DNA of 64,000 nucleotides. Origin: Nymphaea colorata. Its lineage: Eukaryota; Streptophyta; Magnoliopsida; Nymphaeales; Nymphaeaceae. Shown one piece after another: positions 1 through 9,625 of the stretch (within the stretch, counting starts at the first letter, position 1; the number at the start of each line of letters is the position of its first letter). The stretch spans positions 14,484,802 through 14,548,801 of the forward strand of contig NC_045148.1 in NCBI RefSeq assembly GCF_008831285.2, written 5' to 3'. The notes beneath the pieces were generated by a model, which was given only the letters and a program-made list of their open reading frames with translations, ran no database searches and was not told the origin of the DNA. The position numbers and the translations under genes were made by a program.

Positions 1-2676
1 ACTAGACTTCATTTTCCCAACAGTACTATTTCAACACATGCTCCTTTTGACTTAATTCATTGTGATGTGTGGGGAAGTTATCACACGCCTTCATTGACTG
101 GTGCACATTATTTTCTAACTATAGTTGATGATTTTTCCCGATCGACATGGATTTATCTTATGAGATATAAATCTGAAGTTTTTGGAGTCATTAAAAATTT
201 TGTCGCACTTATTGAAAACCAGTTTCGAACTAGAATCAAAATTCTTAGAAGTGACAATGGAACTGAATTCTTTTCACAAGAGATGAATAACTTTTTTCAT
301 GAAAAAGGCATTGATCGTCAACATAGTTGTGTTGCGACTCCTCAACAAAATGGTGTGGTCGAACGCAAGCATCGAGACCTCTTAAACATGGCACGAGCAT
401 TGATTTTTCAAGCTAAACTACCCATAAAATGTTGGGGAGAATGTGTCACCACTGCTGCTTACATTATCAATAGGTTACCATCCAGTGCATTAAATAATAA
501 AACTCCATATGAAGTTTTATACAAACGCACACCAAACTACAAACATATGCGTGTTTTTGGATGTCTATGTTATGCCTACAATATTCATAAAGATCACAAG
601 TTTGACTTAAGGGGAAGGCGATGCATATTTCTTGGATATCCATATGGTCAATCAGCTTACAAGGTTTATGATCTTGAAAGTGGATCGTTGTTCACCAGTA
701 GAGACATCAGATTTTGTGAGAATCATTTTCCATATAAAAATGAAGTGCAGACTGGGGACAATGAACAAGTGGTTCTTCCTTTACCATTCAATGATTATGT
801 CTCAGGAGAACATGAGTTTCTTTCAAGCCCAAGCAAACCTCTTAACAATATTCCATCAAATCTAGATGATGAGACCAACCCAGATCTCATTCCTCAATCC
901 ATTGAACCTACTCATAATGATTCAATCCAGCTTCGCAGATCTATGCGACCTAGGCATATACCAACTCATCTCAAGGACTACAAATGTTTCTCAATCTTGC
1001 CCAGTTTCAACCATTTGTTGAAGAGTGAAGGGACAAGCCCCACAAAAGGTACTCGTTACCCGATTGCACAATGTCTTGATATCACTAACTTCAATTCCAA
1101 CTACAAGTGTTTCATGTCTACCCTCCTTGAGCAATGTGAACCTTCATCCTTTGCCCAAGCCATGCAGGACCTTAGATGGCGTGATGCTATGAAGGCTAAA
1201 ATTGATGCATTAGAAGTCAACCATACCTGGACTGTGACAAAACTTTCTCCTGGCAAAGTTCCCATAGGCTGCAAATGGGTATTCAAAATCAAATACCAAT
1301 CTGATGGCTCTATCGAACGATACAAGGCCCGCTTAGTCGCAAAAGGGTATACACAAACAGAAGGAATTGATTACAATGAGACTTTTGCTCCAGTCGCCAA
1401 GATCTCTACTATTCGATGTCTTTTGACTATTGCCGCTATTCAAAAGTGGCACTTGTTTCAAGTTGATGTTAATAACGCCTTCTTACATGGTGATCTAGAA
1501 GAAGAAGTTTATATGCAATTGCCTCCTGGATTTAGTCGACAAGGGGAGGAAGGAATGACATGTCGCCTCAACAAGTCTATATATGGGCTTAAACAGTCTT
1601 CTCGAAATTGGTTTTCCAAACTTGCTACATTTCTCAAAGACATGGGCTATATTCAATCCAAGGCAGATTACTCATTATTTTCCAAGATCGGCACTAGAGG
1701 ACGAACATTTGTTGCAGTGTATGTCGATGACATCATCATTGCAGGGGATGATTTGAATGCAATCAATTCCCTAAAGCACATGATGAATGAAAGATTCAAG
1801 CTGAAAGATTTAGGCAGACTCAGATATATTCTTGGCATAGAATTAGCTACTTCAAATGATGGTATCTTCTTATCTCAAAAGAAATATCTTCTCAACATAC
1901 TCCATGAGACAGGGTACATGGAAGCAAAACCATGTGAGACACCTATGGAACAACACATAAAGCTTGACAATGAAAAGGGAGACATCCTCAAAGATCCAAA
2001 TCATTATAGAAAAGTGATTGGGAAACTAATATATCTGACCTTAACAAGGCCAGACATTGTTCACACAGTCCACATCTTGAGCCAATTTATGAGTCAACCA
2101 CGAGTGCCGCATAAAGAAGCCATGAACCGTTTATTGAAATATCTGAAGGGAACTGTTGGATATGGAGTTATGTTGTCATCAAAGGGGCCGATTCACCTCA
2201 AAGCATATTGTGATTCAGATTGGGCTTCATGTCCAATGACACGAAGATCTACAAGTGGATATTGCACCATGATTGGGAATAGTCCTATCACTTGGAAAAC
2301 CAAGAAGCAAACAACAGTCTCTAGATCATCTGCAGAGGCAGAATACAGGTCTATGGCTCTTGTCACATGTGAGCTTATTTGGCTAAAGGCTTTACTCAAA
2401 GATCTCGGGATCGTCCACAAAGAGCCCATGACGTTATTCTGTGACAACCAAGCTGCAATGCATATTGCAGCCAATCCAGTGTTTCATGAGAGAACAAAAC
2501 ACATCGAAATAGATTGTCATGTGGTGAGAGATAAGATTCAGAATGGAGACATCCAAACTCAATTTGTTCCCACAACTAAACAAGTTGCAGACATGTTTAC
2601 CAAGCCCTTGGGACGAGAAGCATTCCACAGTCTGAGAAGCAAGTTGGCGCTTGGCAATCCGGGAGCGTCAACTTGA
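1..2676 (+). CDS. Copia polyprotein, integrase to RNase H (5'-partial)
   Basis: The frame is open from base 1 to the stop at 2674-2676. Counting residues from base 1, the integrase core shows HCDVWG (Asp22), SDNGTEF (Asp85) and NGVVERKHR (Glu121), a classic D,D-35-E spacing. The RT domain carries YGLKQS and the YVDD catalytic box at 1720-1731. The RNase H domain has CDSDWAS, the STSGY block and SSAEAEYRSMA. The C-terminal end (VADMFTKPLGR) is typical of plant copia polyproteins. The protein would integrate and reverse-transcribe the element's own RNA. All catalytic residues visible here are present, so this part could be functional. Gag and protease must lie upstream in the same frame or be missing; the window cannot tell. 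An internal start near base 67 is not meaningful. Confidence 0.93.
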   Translation, partial: TRLHFPNSTISTHAPFDLIHCDVWGSYHTPSLTGAHYFLTIVDDFSRSTWIYLMRYKSEVFGVIKNFVALIENQFRTRIKILRSDNGTEFFSQEMNNFFHEKGIDRQHSCVATPQQNGVVERKHRDLLNMARALIFQAKLPIKCWGECVTTAAYIINRLPSSALNNKTPYEVLYKRTPNYKHMRVFGCLCYAYNIHKDHKFDLRGRRCIFLGYPYGQSAYKVYDLESGSLFTSRDIRFCENHFPYKNEVQTGDNEQVVLPLPFNDYVSGEHEFLSSPSKPLNNIPSNLDDETNPDLIPQSIEPTHNDSIQLRRSMRPRHIPTHLKDYKCFSILPSFNHLLKSEGTSPTKGTRYPIAQCLDITNFNSNYKCFMSTLLEQCEPSSFAQAMQDLRWRDAMKAKIDALEVNHTWTVTKLSPGKVPIGCKWVFKIKYQSDGSIERYKARLVAKGYTQTEGIDYNETFAPVAKISTIRCLLTIAAIQKWHLFQVDVNNAFLHGDLEEEVYMQLPPGFSRQGEEGMTCRLNKSIYGLKQSSRNWFSKLATFLKDMGYIQSKADYSLFSKIGTRGRTFVAVYVDDIIIAGDDLNAINSLKHMMNERFKLKDLGRLRYILGIELATSNDGIFLSQKKYLLNILHETGYMEAKPCETPMEQHIKLDNEKGDILKDPNHYRKVIGKLIYLTLTRPDIVHTVHILSQFMSQPRVPHKEAMNRLLKYLKGTVGYGVMLSSKGPIHLKAYCDSDWASCPMTRRSTSGYCTMIGNSPITWKTKKQTTVSRSSAEAEYRSMALVTCELIWLKALLKDLGIVHKEPMTLFCDNQAAMHIAANPVFHERTKHIEIDCHVVRDKIQNGDIQTQFVPTTKQVADMFTKPLGREAFHSLRSKLALGNPGAST

Positions 2677-2683
2677 AGGGGAG

Positions 2684-2911
2684 TGTTGAAAAGATGTGCC
2701 TTATCTAGATAAGGCGGATAAGGTGGATCAATCTTCTTAAGATCTTATCTAAAGCTAATCCTTGATCTTAGGCAACATTAGAGGTTTTTATGTATATCAC
2801 CAAAATCAAAGACTATATATATTGTGTAGTCGACAATGAATAAATCAATTTCTTCCTCTTCTCTCGTTTTCCTCTTTTCCCTCTTGTTCTCTTCTTTCAC
2901 AATCTCTAACA
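2684..2911 (+). repeat. 3' LTR of the copia element
   Basis: This 228-bp segment starts with TGTTGAA directly after the polypurine tract and ends at TCTCTAACA, giving TG...CA ends. It contains a TATATATA stretch and an AATAAA-like motif (AATAAATCAA near 2838) followed by a CT-rich tail. The right boundary rests on the CA dinucleotide alone, because the partner LTR is not in the window. Confidence 0.7.
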
Positions 2912-3302
2912 CGATCCCCACGTTGGGACTTCCCCCTTTTCCCTCGTTCTATGATTCTATCTTCGTCTTCTTCCGATCTCCGGAGCCAGAAACATAGACG
3001 GAGTACGAGACCGGAGAGAGAGAAAGAAAAGAACTGTCGTTTCTTTCTTGTCTGGGGCCCCAAAACTTTGGTTGGGTAGCGTTTGACGCATTGGAAATGT
3101 AATATTCAACCGGAAAATTAATTCAAATTTTAAAAAAAAATTCCTTCCCATCAAACAAGGGAAGGGAAAAATAGCCGTTGAACCCATTTCCGGCTATTTT
3201 TTTCCAGAAACTTTTTTCCGCCGGAGAGCCGGAAAAAAATTTCTTGAAATATTTTTCTGCCCGTTGGGCTTCTCCGCGCGTCTCTCTCCTCGTCTTCCTC
3301 TT

Positions 3303-3383
3303 CTCATCCTTCGCAGCTGCCTCACCCTGCTCATCCTCCGCACCTGCCTCACCCTGCTCATCCTTCGCACCTGCCTTACCCTG
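3303..3383 (+). repeat. 27-bp tandem repeat, three copies
   Basis: Three head-to-tail 27-bp units (3303-3329, 3330-3356, 3357-3383) each read CTCATCC, then TTCGCA or CTCCGCA, then a CTGCC-TACCCTG-like end, and differ at a few positions. The unit length is a multiple of three, so it produces a nine-residue repeat in an open frame. I do not take this as evidence of a protein. Confidence 0.85.
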
Positions 3384-4616
3384 CTACTTCCTCAACCCCC
3401 ACCGCACCATCAACACCATTGTCCTCCGCAGCTGCCTCACCCTCTCACTCTCTCACTGGAAACCCTCGTTCGAAACCCTTGCGTCTTTTTTTCACCCAAC
3501 CTGCCTTCATGAAGCCTTTCCCCTTCTCTCCCTGCTGCTACCTCAGATGCATCCGTCCCCAACACAGCGTTCTTCCTCCTGCACAGCCTTCAGACCAGTG
3601 GCTTGATTTGGGCATCTCCTCAGCAGCGCAGTGTATAACAGGGGTGAAAGGTATGTCTCTCTCTCAATCTCTTCCTCTGTCGTTTTCTCACCGTCCATTG
3701 CAGCCTATGTTTATGCATTCCTTTGTAGGTTTTGAAGTGTGAATCTCCTGATCAATTGTTGATGCATCCTGGAATCCTGTTACAATTGATAGGAGAACGA
3801 TATTTTGGTTCTAATTTTGAAAAACCCTTTCATGACAGTTCATGATATTTGTTTTCCTCATTCCCCTATTTACTGTTAGTTGTTTCCCCTTATACTGTTA
3901 GTTGTTTCCCTTTTATGCTTGCTTGTAGTCATTCCCAATTGGACCAGACACCAAGTATGATATATCTTAACCCATCCCATTATTCCCATAGCCAGGTTCC
4001 ACTCAGGCCTTAGAAAAGTTACAGAGCGGCATTTGGTTGTTTTAGATCAATTCTCTCACACACACTCTCTATCTCCCCTTGTTCCTGTCATCCTATTTTG
4101 GGTTTTTCGGTCCAAACGTGAGCTTCTATGAACTTTCATTTTTCAAATGGGGAGTTTTTAAGGGGAAATGGTATTCCTAAGGAAACCTTTTAGGAGCCCT
4201 CCCTGTGTCCCTCTGACCACCATTATGGTGGAGTCTCCAGCGAAACTGACGATAAGCTCCCCTATTTTGAGGCAGTAACCGGCAACCAAAGATGCAGGAT
4301 TCTGTGGAGTATATAAGTTTTTCAAGACTGATTAAAATCTTTACTGTAGATTGTTCTTAAGTCCTCTGACATTTATAGGGTGTTAGAGTCCATCCTACTT
4401 GAAGAGCAGACATCCCGAGATGTGGAATTGTAGGCCCAAATTGTTGAGCTCGTCTGTGATGCCAATTTAACATTTTCACCCAAAACTGACCCCAACTCTC
4501 TGTTTGACAGGTCTCAACACATCCCATACCTTTCATGGTTCACCTCTTAAGAAGGCTATGAACCTGGAAATTTATAGTGTGAGATATATATATATGAGCT
4601 TCTCTGAAAATTTTAA

Positions 4617-4916
4617 ATTTGGGTCTATTTTCAGGTTCTTTCTCATATATGTGTGTGTATGTTTGTGTGAGTGAGAGAAGGAGAGAGTTAACGTAAGCAG
4701 CTAAGTCTGCTGCACGGTGATAAGCATGAGGCATGTTTGGACCTTACCTGCTATACTCCCCAAATAGGTGAATGTTTGTTCCAGTGACATACTGAAATAT
4801 GAAAAAGGAACAAGTTGTTGGCTCACCTCTTGCAGACAATTATTCCGGTTATTGCAGTAACTTTATGGCAGTAACTTATTACGGTGCAGCAGACTTAGCT
4901 GAAAATAGACCCAAAT
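4617..4916. repeat. Fold-back (inverted repeat) element, MITE-like
   Basis: The right arm 4876-4916 is the reverse complement of two left blocks. ATTTGGGTCTATTTTCAG (4617-4634) matches perfectly, and CAGCTAAGTCTGCTGCAC with its next eight bases (4698-4723) has two mismatches. The left arm is split by a 66-bp GT/GA-rich segment (4635-4700). A further inverted pair is AATGTTTGTTCCA near 4770 and TGGAACAAACATT near 4916. This is the architecture of a non-autonomous DNA transposon or fold-back element. No clear target duplication was found. Confidence 0.65.
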
Positions 4917-7900
4917 GGAACAAACATTGAAAACAACTTATTCTAATTTTTAGTATATAAATTCTCCTAACGTTCAGAGAAGGAAGGAGACCCTTATCAA
5001 TATGTGTGTCGTAAGGGCTAGGATGTTGCAGGATCAATTCAATGTGAGCATGAATCATGTTATTGTTGTTTTATGTGTCTACGTTTGTGCTTGTTACTGT
5101 TGTTTTATGTGATACATCAATCTTTCTCTTTCTATAAAATCTAGAAATATGTTTCTTATATCAAACTAAGAAATATATTTCTGGAAATATGTTTCTTTAT
5201 CATCAAACACAGAAATATATTTCCATCACACACACACCAAAATGAGAATCAGAAAGATTTTTCTCATTCCATTTTTTCAGGAAATATATTTCCAGAAATA
5301 TATTTCCAATTCCATATTTCCAGGTCATCAAACACCTAGCATAGTTTGTACTTCGTAAAAATAGTGTACAGCAACCACGGGGATTTGAAACCAGACCCTT
5401 TTTTGCACGAGCCGCCTTGCAAGCTCGCTTGTGTTGTCCTTTCCGATAATAAATTAGATTTGATTGCGAGCAAATAGTAAATGCTACCATTTTCCCCATT
5501 TACGTTGGTTTGGAAAATTTTGGAAGAAGATACAAGTCCCCTTTCTCTTCACAATAAACAATCATCTGGATTCTGGAAATAGCACAACTCCCAAAAAGAC
5601 AGAGAAATGGGGAACAAGCAGGTTGGACTCAGGTGAGATTCGGGACTGATTGAGCCCGACTTATCCCACTTTGGACTCCAAATTATTTTGCTTAACCTGG
5701 ATCCTACTAGCATTCCATCCATTTTACTTATGATAAGTTTCAGAATTCAGCAATGTTTGGATTTAATTCAAGTTCAAATGCAGATTCTATACAGAATCTA
5801 CATTCAAATTATTAGTCGAATTCCATTTCATCACCAAATCCAAATTCAAGCTGACAATCAAATAGACAAAACACATCAACATCCCTAGAAAGAAGCTTAA
5901 CTGTTGTAAGGATGTTGAATGGATCAGATGTATTCTCGGCCAAGAATGGACAATATTATATTCTCAGGATTGAACATGTACACAGATGCCCAAAAGTTAG
6001 AAGTCAAAAGGGTTAGGCGGGTTTAGAGAGTGGACCTCATTTTATGACTATGCAATAAGAGAAAAAAAAAAGGCTTTGAAATTCCGGAGATATTACTGCT
6101 GACGCCGTCTGCAGCTTCTCTTGTATGAACATCCATCCGAAGCTTTTGACCTTTAATGGAATCTGCCTACAATCCGCAGGTCTGAATGGCTATGGTTAAT
6201 GGGTTCTAACCCTTTTATGGGAAGTTTACTATATGAAGAGAAACCACTTCTAGCTTTCAAATGCTCCAAAGTTGTTGCTGTTGTAGAATCCGGCTGGTCC
6301 TCCTAGCTCTGTGTAAGAAGGATGTCTGCGGCTCTGCGCTTCATCTGTTGAAGAACGTTCGGTGGTGTTTTAAGAAGTTTGAATATCTGTGAATTCAGAA
6401 TTTCCGGCATTAAACTTTCGTTCTGATCGTTTGGAGCAATTGGGTTTTTCGAAATAAGGTGTTTCATAATGATTTGCCAGTCATGAGTAGATATGGCGTG
6501 ACCAATATGGTGATACTGTAAGAAATCTATGTAACTTTACATCCTGGTCAGAGCCAGCAATGGCCGATGCAGGCATTGGTTCAAATCCTGTGCAGAAGGC
6601 CAGGAGAGTCTGGTCCGTGGACGATTCTTAAGAGATTTTACTTGCCTTGCCGTTCATATGCTATGCTACTTCCATTGAGGAATTGTCCAATGGTATCATA
6701 AGGGGAAAGATTAGCATACTGCTGTTAATAAGATCTGAATGTTTACTTGTTTGTTTTGTTTATTCTTTTCTATCCTTTCTTTCATGGTGGCCATCTTTTG
6801 GACTGAAACTTCTGACCTTATAAGAGACAAGAATTCTTCACCGAAGGGAATCAAGCATGTATGCCCAGAATAACACTTGCCCACTCCAGTATTCTTCACA
6901 GCAGAAAAAGTATTTTCTTCAGGCAATGAGATATTCGAAGCACCATTATGACTGTATAGTTGGCTGGTTGGAGAAGCAAACTTGAAATATTGGAGACAAA
7001 CGACGATGGAAAAGCAGAAGAAAGTGGATTCGTTGATGCCCTTTTTCTAAAAGAAGCAATTGAAATTTATGCATCTCCACTTCCATTGGCAGTTCTTTTA
7101 ACCCCCCATCGTCCTTCTTATCTACAAACTACCAAAAATGTAAATCTGTTAGGTAAAAGTTATTAAATATTCATTAATATCAGCAAAGCCATATCTGTAC
7201 TCTCATCTGGAGTCCCTAAATTGCCTTGGGCTTCAATGCGCGACATTATGAACTGTGAACATGTTCAAACAAAGTTGGCATTGCAGTTTCCATTATGAAA
7301 CCACAGGTCCGTGCTCTCATATGGCATCTTGTTGTTATTATGAGAAAAACTAAGAAGTTCTGTTCAAAACAAATGAATTTTAGCAACTGGTTCTCCCAAA
7401 CATGGGAAGAAACTGAGGAGATCACAACAGACGAGTCTTTACTGTCTGCAGCAGCGCCTCGGTAGTAGAATTCCTTTAATACAATGAGCTGCCCCATGTG
7501 ACTGACTGCTAAGGGGAGTCTACCTAACCCAACCAAACCCCACATTCTCCTGTCTCAGACCCAAGTCACTGGGTCTTATTATTCCAGCATCATGGGGTCC
7601 ATTAAATTTTCATCATCTGTGCAAGTGGCAGACCAGCTTCAAAGGCATGTAAAGTTTGTCTGTATCATATTATAGATGATTTCAGCAAGAATCGGATTAA
7701 TCAGGCGTGTGAAAAGATAGCTCGAGCCTCATTCAAAACTCGAGTTATAAGTTTACACGAACTCAATTCGATTAAATTCGACTAGCGATTCTCAAACCCT
7801 CGATTGAAGGATATCAAATTTCAGCAATCTGAAGCCCGTTGAAGTTTTCAAGACCTTTTCTTTTTTGTCATTTTATATTTTGTTTCAAATGAGATTATTC

Positions 7901-9625
7901 CTCCTTGCACTGGTAGCAATAGCTCTGACACGATCGACTGAATTGATTTTGAGCTAACTTTGCAAAGCTTAGCTCGATCGTGACTCTGAACTTGAACTCG
8001 ACTCGGTTCATGTTTAGGCCTAATTTTGATAAGCCAATGGCTTTCACGTAGACAGTGGAGTAAGATTTGTATCGGCAAGGAGATCAGTTGCGATGCAAAA
8101 GCAAAAAACGAGCCATTCTACAATGAGATTCAAGAAAAATAATGAGGTCATAACTGTGAGGCACTGAGGCGACTACTCCAACCAGATCCAACGAGCCAAT
8201 GTATAGACTTGTATGAGAAAAGTGAATACTTGCTGACATAGATTAAGATGATTAAGACTCTGAATTAAGTCTTAGTGTTGTCATTCTACAACCTTAGCTT
8301 TTTCAGAGTTTTGTGCTCTTAATTAAAGTTGGAAGTTGATCTTGAAAAGGGTTGGTAGAATGAATGGGATCGGGTAGGAGCTGGCAAACTATTAGTCACC
8401 ATTTTGAAAGTGACAACTTACTGCAAACGACCAACGTGCAAGTTGAAGCATGGTGGAAGCGGAACTTCTAGGCACCAAAGCAATCCTTGAAAGATAAAGA
8501 GTTGGGTGGAGACTTTGGCCTTTTTGATGGAGTGGATCAAACTCCACTAACCCGAAATTAAGTTGGTGGTTGAAATTGGCTTGAAGTTTTCAAGGAAAGG
8601 AGCAGGCCCATTAAGTGGCCTCTAAAGGTCCACCAACTAGACACTAGGTACGACCCAGTCCACTCATGAATTAAAATCAATTCTTGAACTGAACCGTTGC
8701 CGATTCCGTGAATCAATCGACTCAAATCACAGACACTTGAATGAGATGTGAATCGGCAAAAAAAAATTAAGAAAAGCATTTTTTGAGAAAAAATTGAAAA
8801 AATATAAAAAATAATTAAATAAAAAATTCATTTTAGCGTTTTTCTATTGGCCACCGAATGGAATCTGTTTGCCACCAATTGATTTGACTACCAATTTCTT
8901 ATTTCGTGACTTTCTTAATTAAGCTTCTCAAATAAGTTGTTCGTGCACTTTGATTAATTTGTACATTGACAAGACAAAAATATAAGTTTGGTCATCGTTA
9001 CCGTGTCAATGTCTATAATGGCGTCGTCAGTTTGTTGATGAATACGACGTTATGATATGTATCGATTCTGCTTTTCAGATACAGCACAGTTTTGTTCTAC
9101 TTTTCTTCTGCACAGTTCATACATGCGTTCAGCTCTCCTTTCCGGGCACATGCAAAAGAAATACAAACTGCACATATATAAAAACTATAGTCTTATATAT
9201 CTAAAATATATCACCAATGTTTGGAAACTGGTAGATTTATGACGCCTTTAAAAAAGAATACAACTCCCAACTTCGGATCAGTCATGACCAGGTGATCCCA
9301 GGAGTCCTTTATATGAAATCAAATTTGTCGATTCAGATTCAGATCGTCCGTCGCCTTCCGGCCACTTTGGCCTTTCTTTCAAGAAAAACAAATTACATAT
9401 ATTTGAAGCTAATCGCTACAATGGTATGCATTAAAAGATCCATCTACCACATCCCAAGTGTCGTCACCTCATTCCATTGAGGGATATATCCTTCAACGGC
9501 CTCACCGGCTTTTCCCACTCCATCCATAAATGCTCCCGCCGGCTTCCTCCAGAGATCCTCCATATTAATGGGACAGACATACTGAACTCTAAGACCACGG
9601 GACGAGCGAGACAGAGGAGAGAGCC

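Larger units (their letters stand above)
1..2911 (+). mobile_element. Ty1/copia LTR retrotransposon, 5' part outside window
   Basis: The 3' portion of a copia-type element enters from the left edge. It has integrase, reverse transcriptase and RNase H in the Ty1/copia order (integrase before RT). A purine-rich tract (GAAGGGGAG, 2675-2683) follows the stop codon, and then comes an LTR that begins TGTTGAA and ends TAACA. The 5' LTR, gag and protease lie outside the window, so the target-site duplication cannot be tested. The long frame has no stop or frameshift, which suggests a fairly young copy. Confidence 0.93.
2912..9625. other. Intergenic DNA with degenerate repeats, no recognised gene
   Basis: I find no convincing protein-coding exon here. 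The stretch holds a CT-rich block with a 27-bp tandem repeat (3303-3383), a fold-back repeat (4617-4916), an AT-rich block that repeats AGAAATATATTTCC (about 5150-5310), and a block rich in ACTCGA/CTCGACT words (about 7720-8025) that looks like a worn MITE or LTR fragment. Open frames near 3178-3606 are low-complexity Ser/Ala/Pro-rich translations of the tandem repeat. Confidence 0.6.

Noticed and set aside
3178-3606. 142-residue open frame rich in Ser/Ala/Pro
   Set aside because: It is driven by a 27-bp tandem repeat in CT-rich DNA. Overlapping frames are equally open and there is no family resemblance.
6560-6600. tRNA-like B box GGTTCAAATCC
   Set aside because: The T-stem does not pair well, and there is no A box or acceptor stem. 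It is probably chance or a SINE trace.
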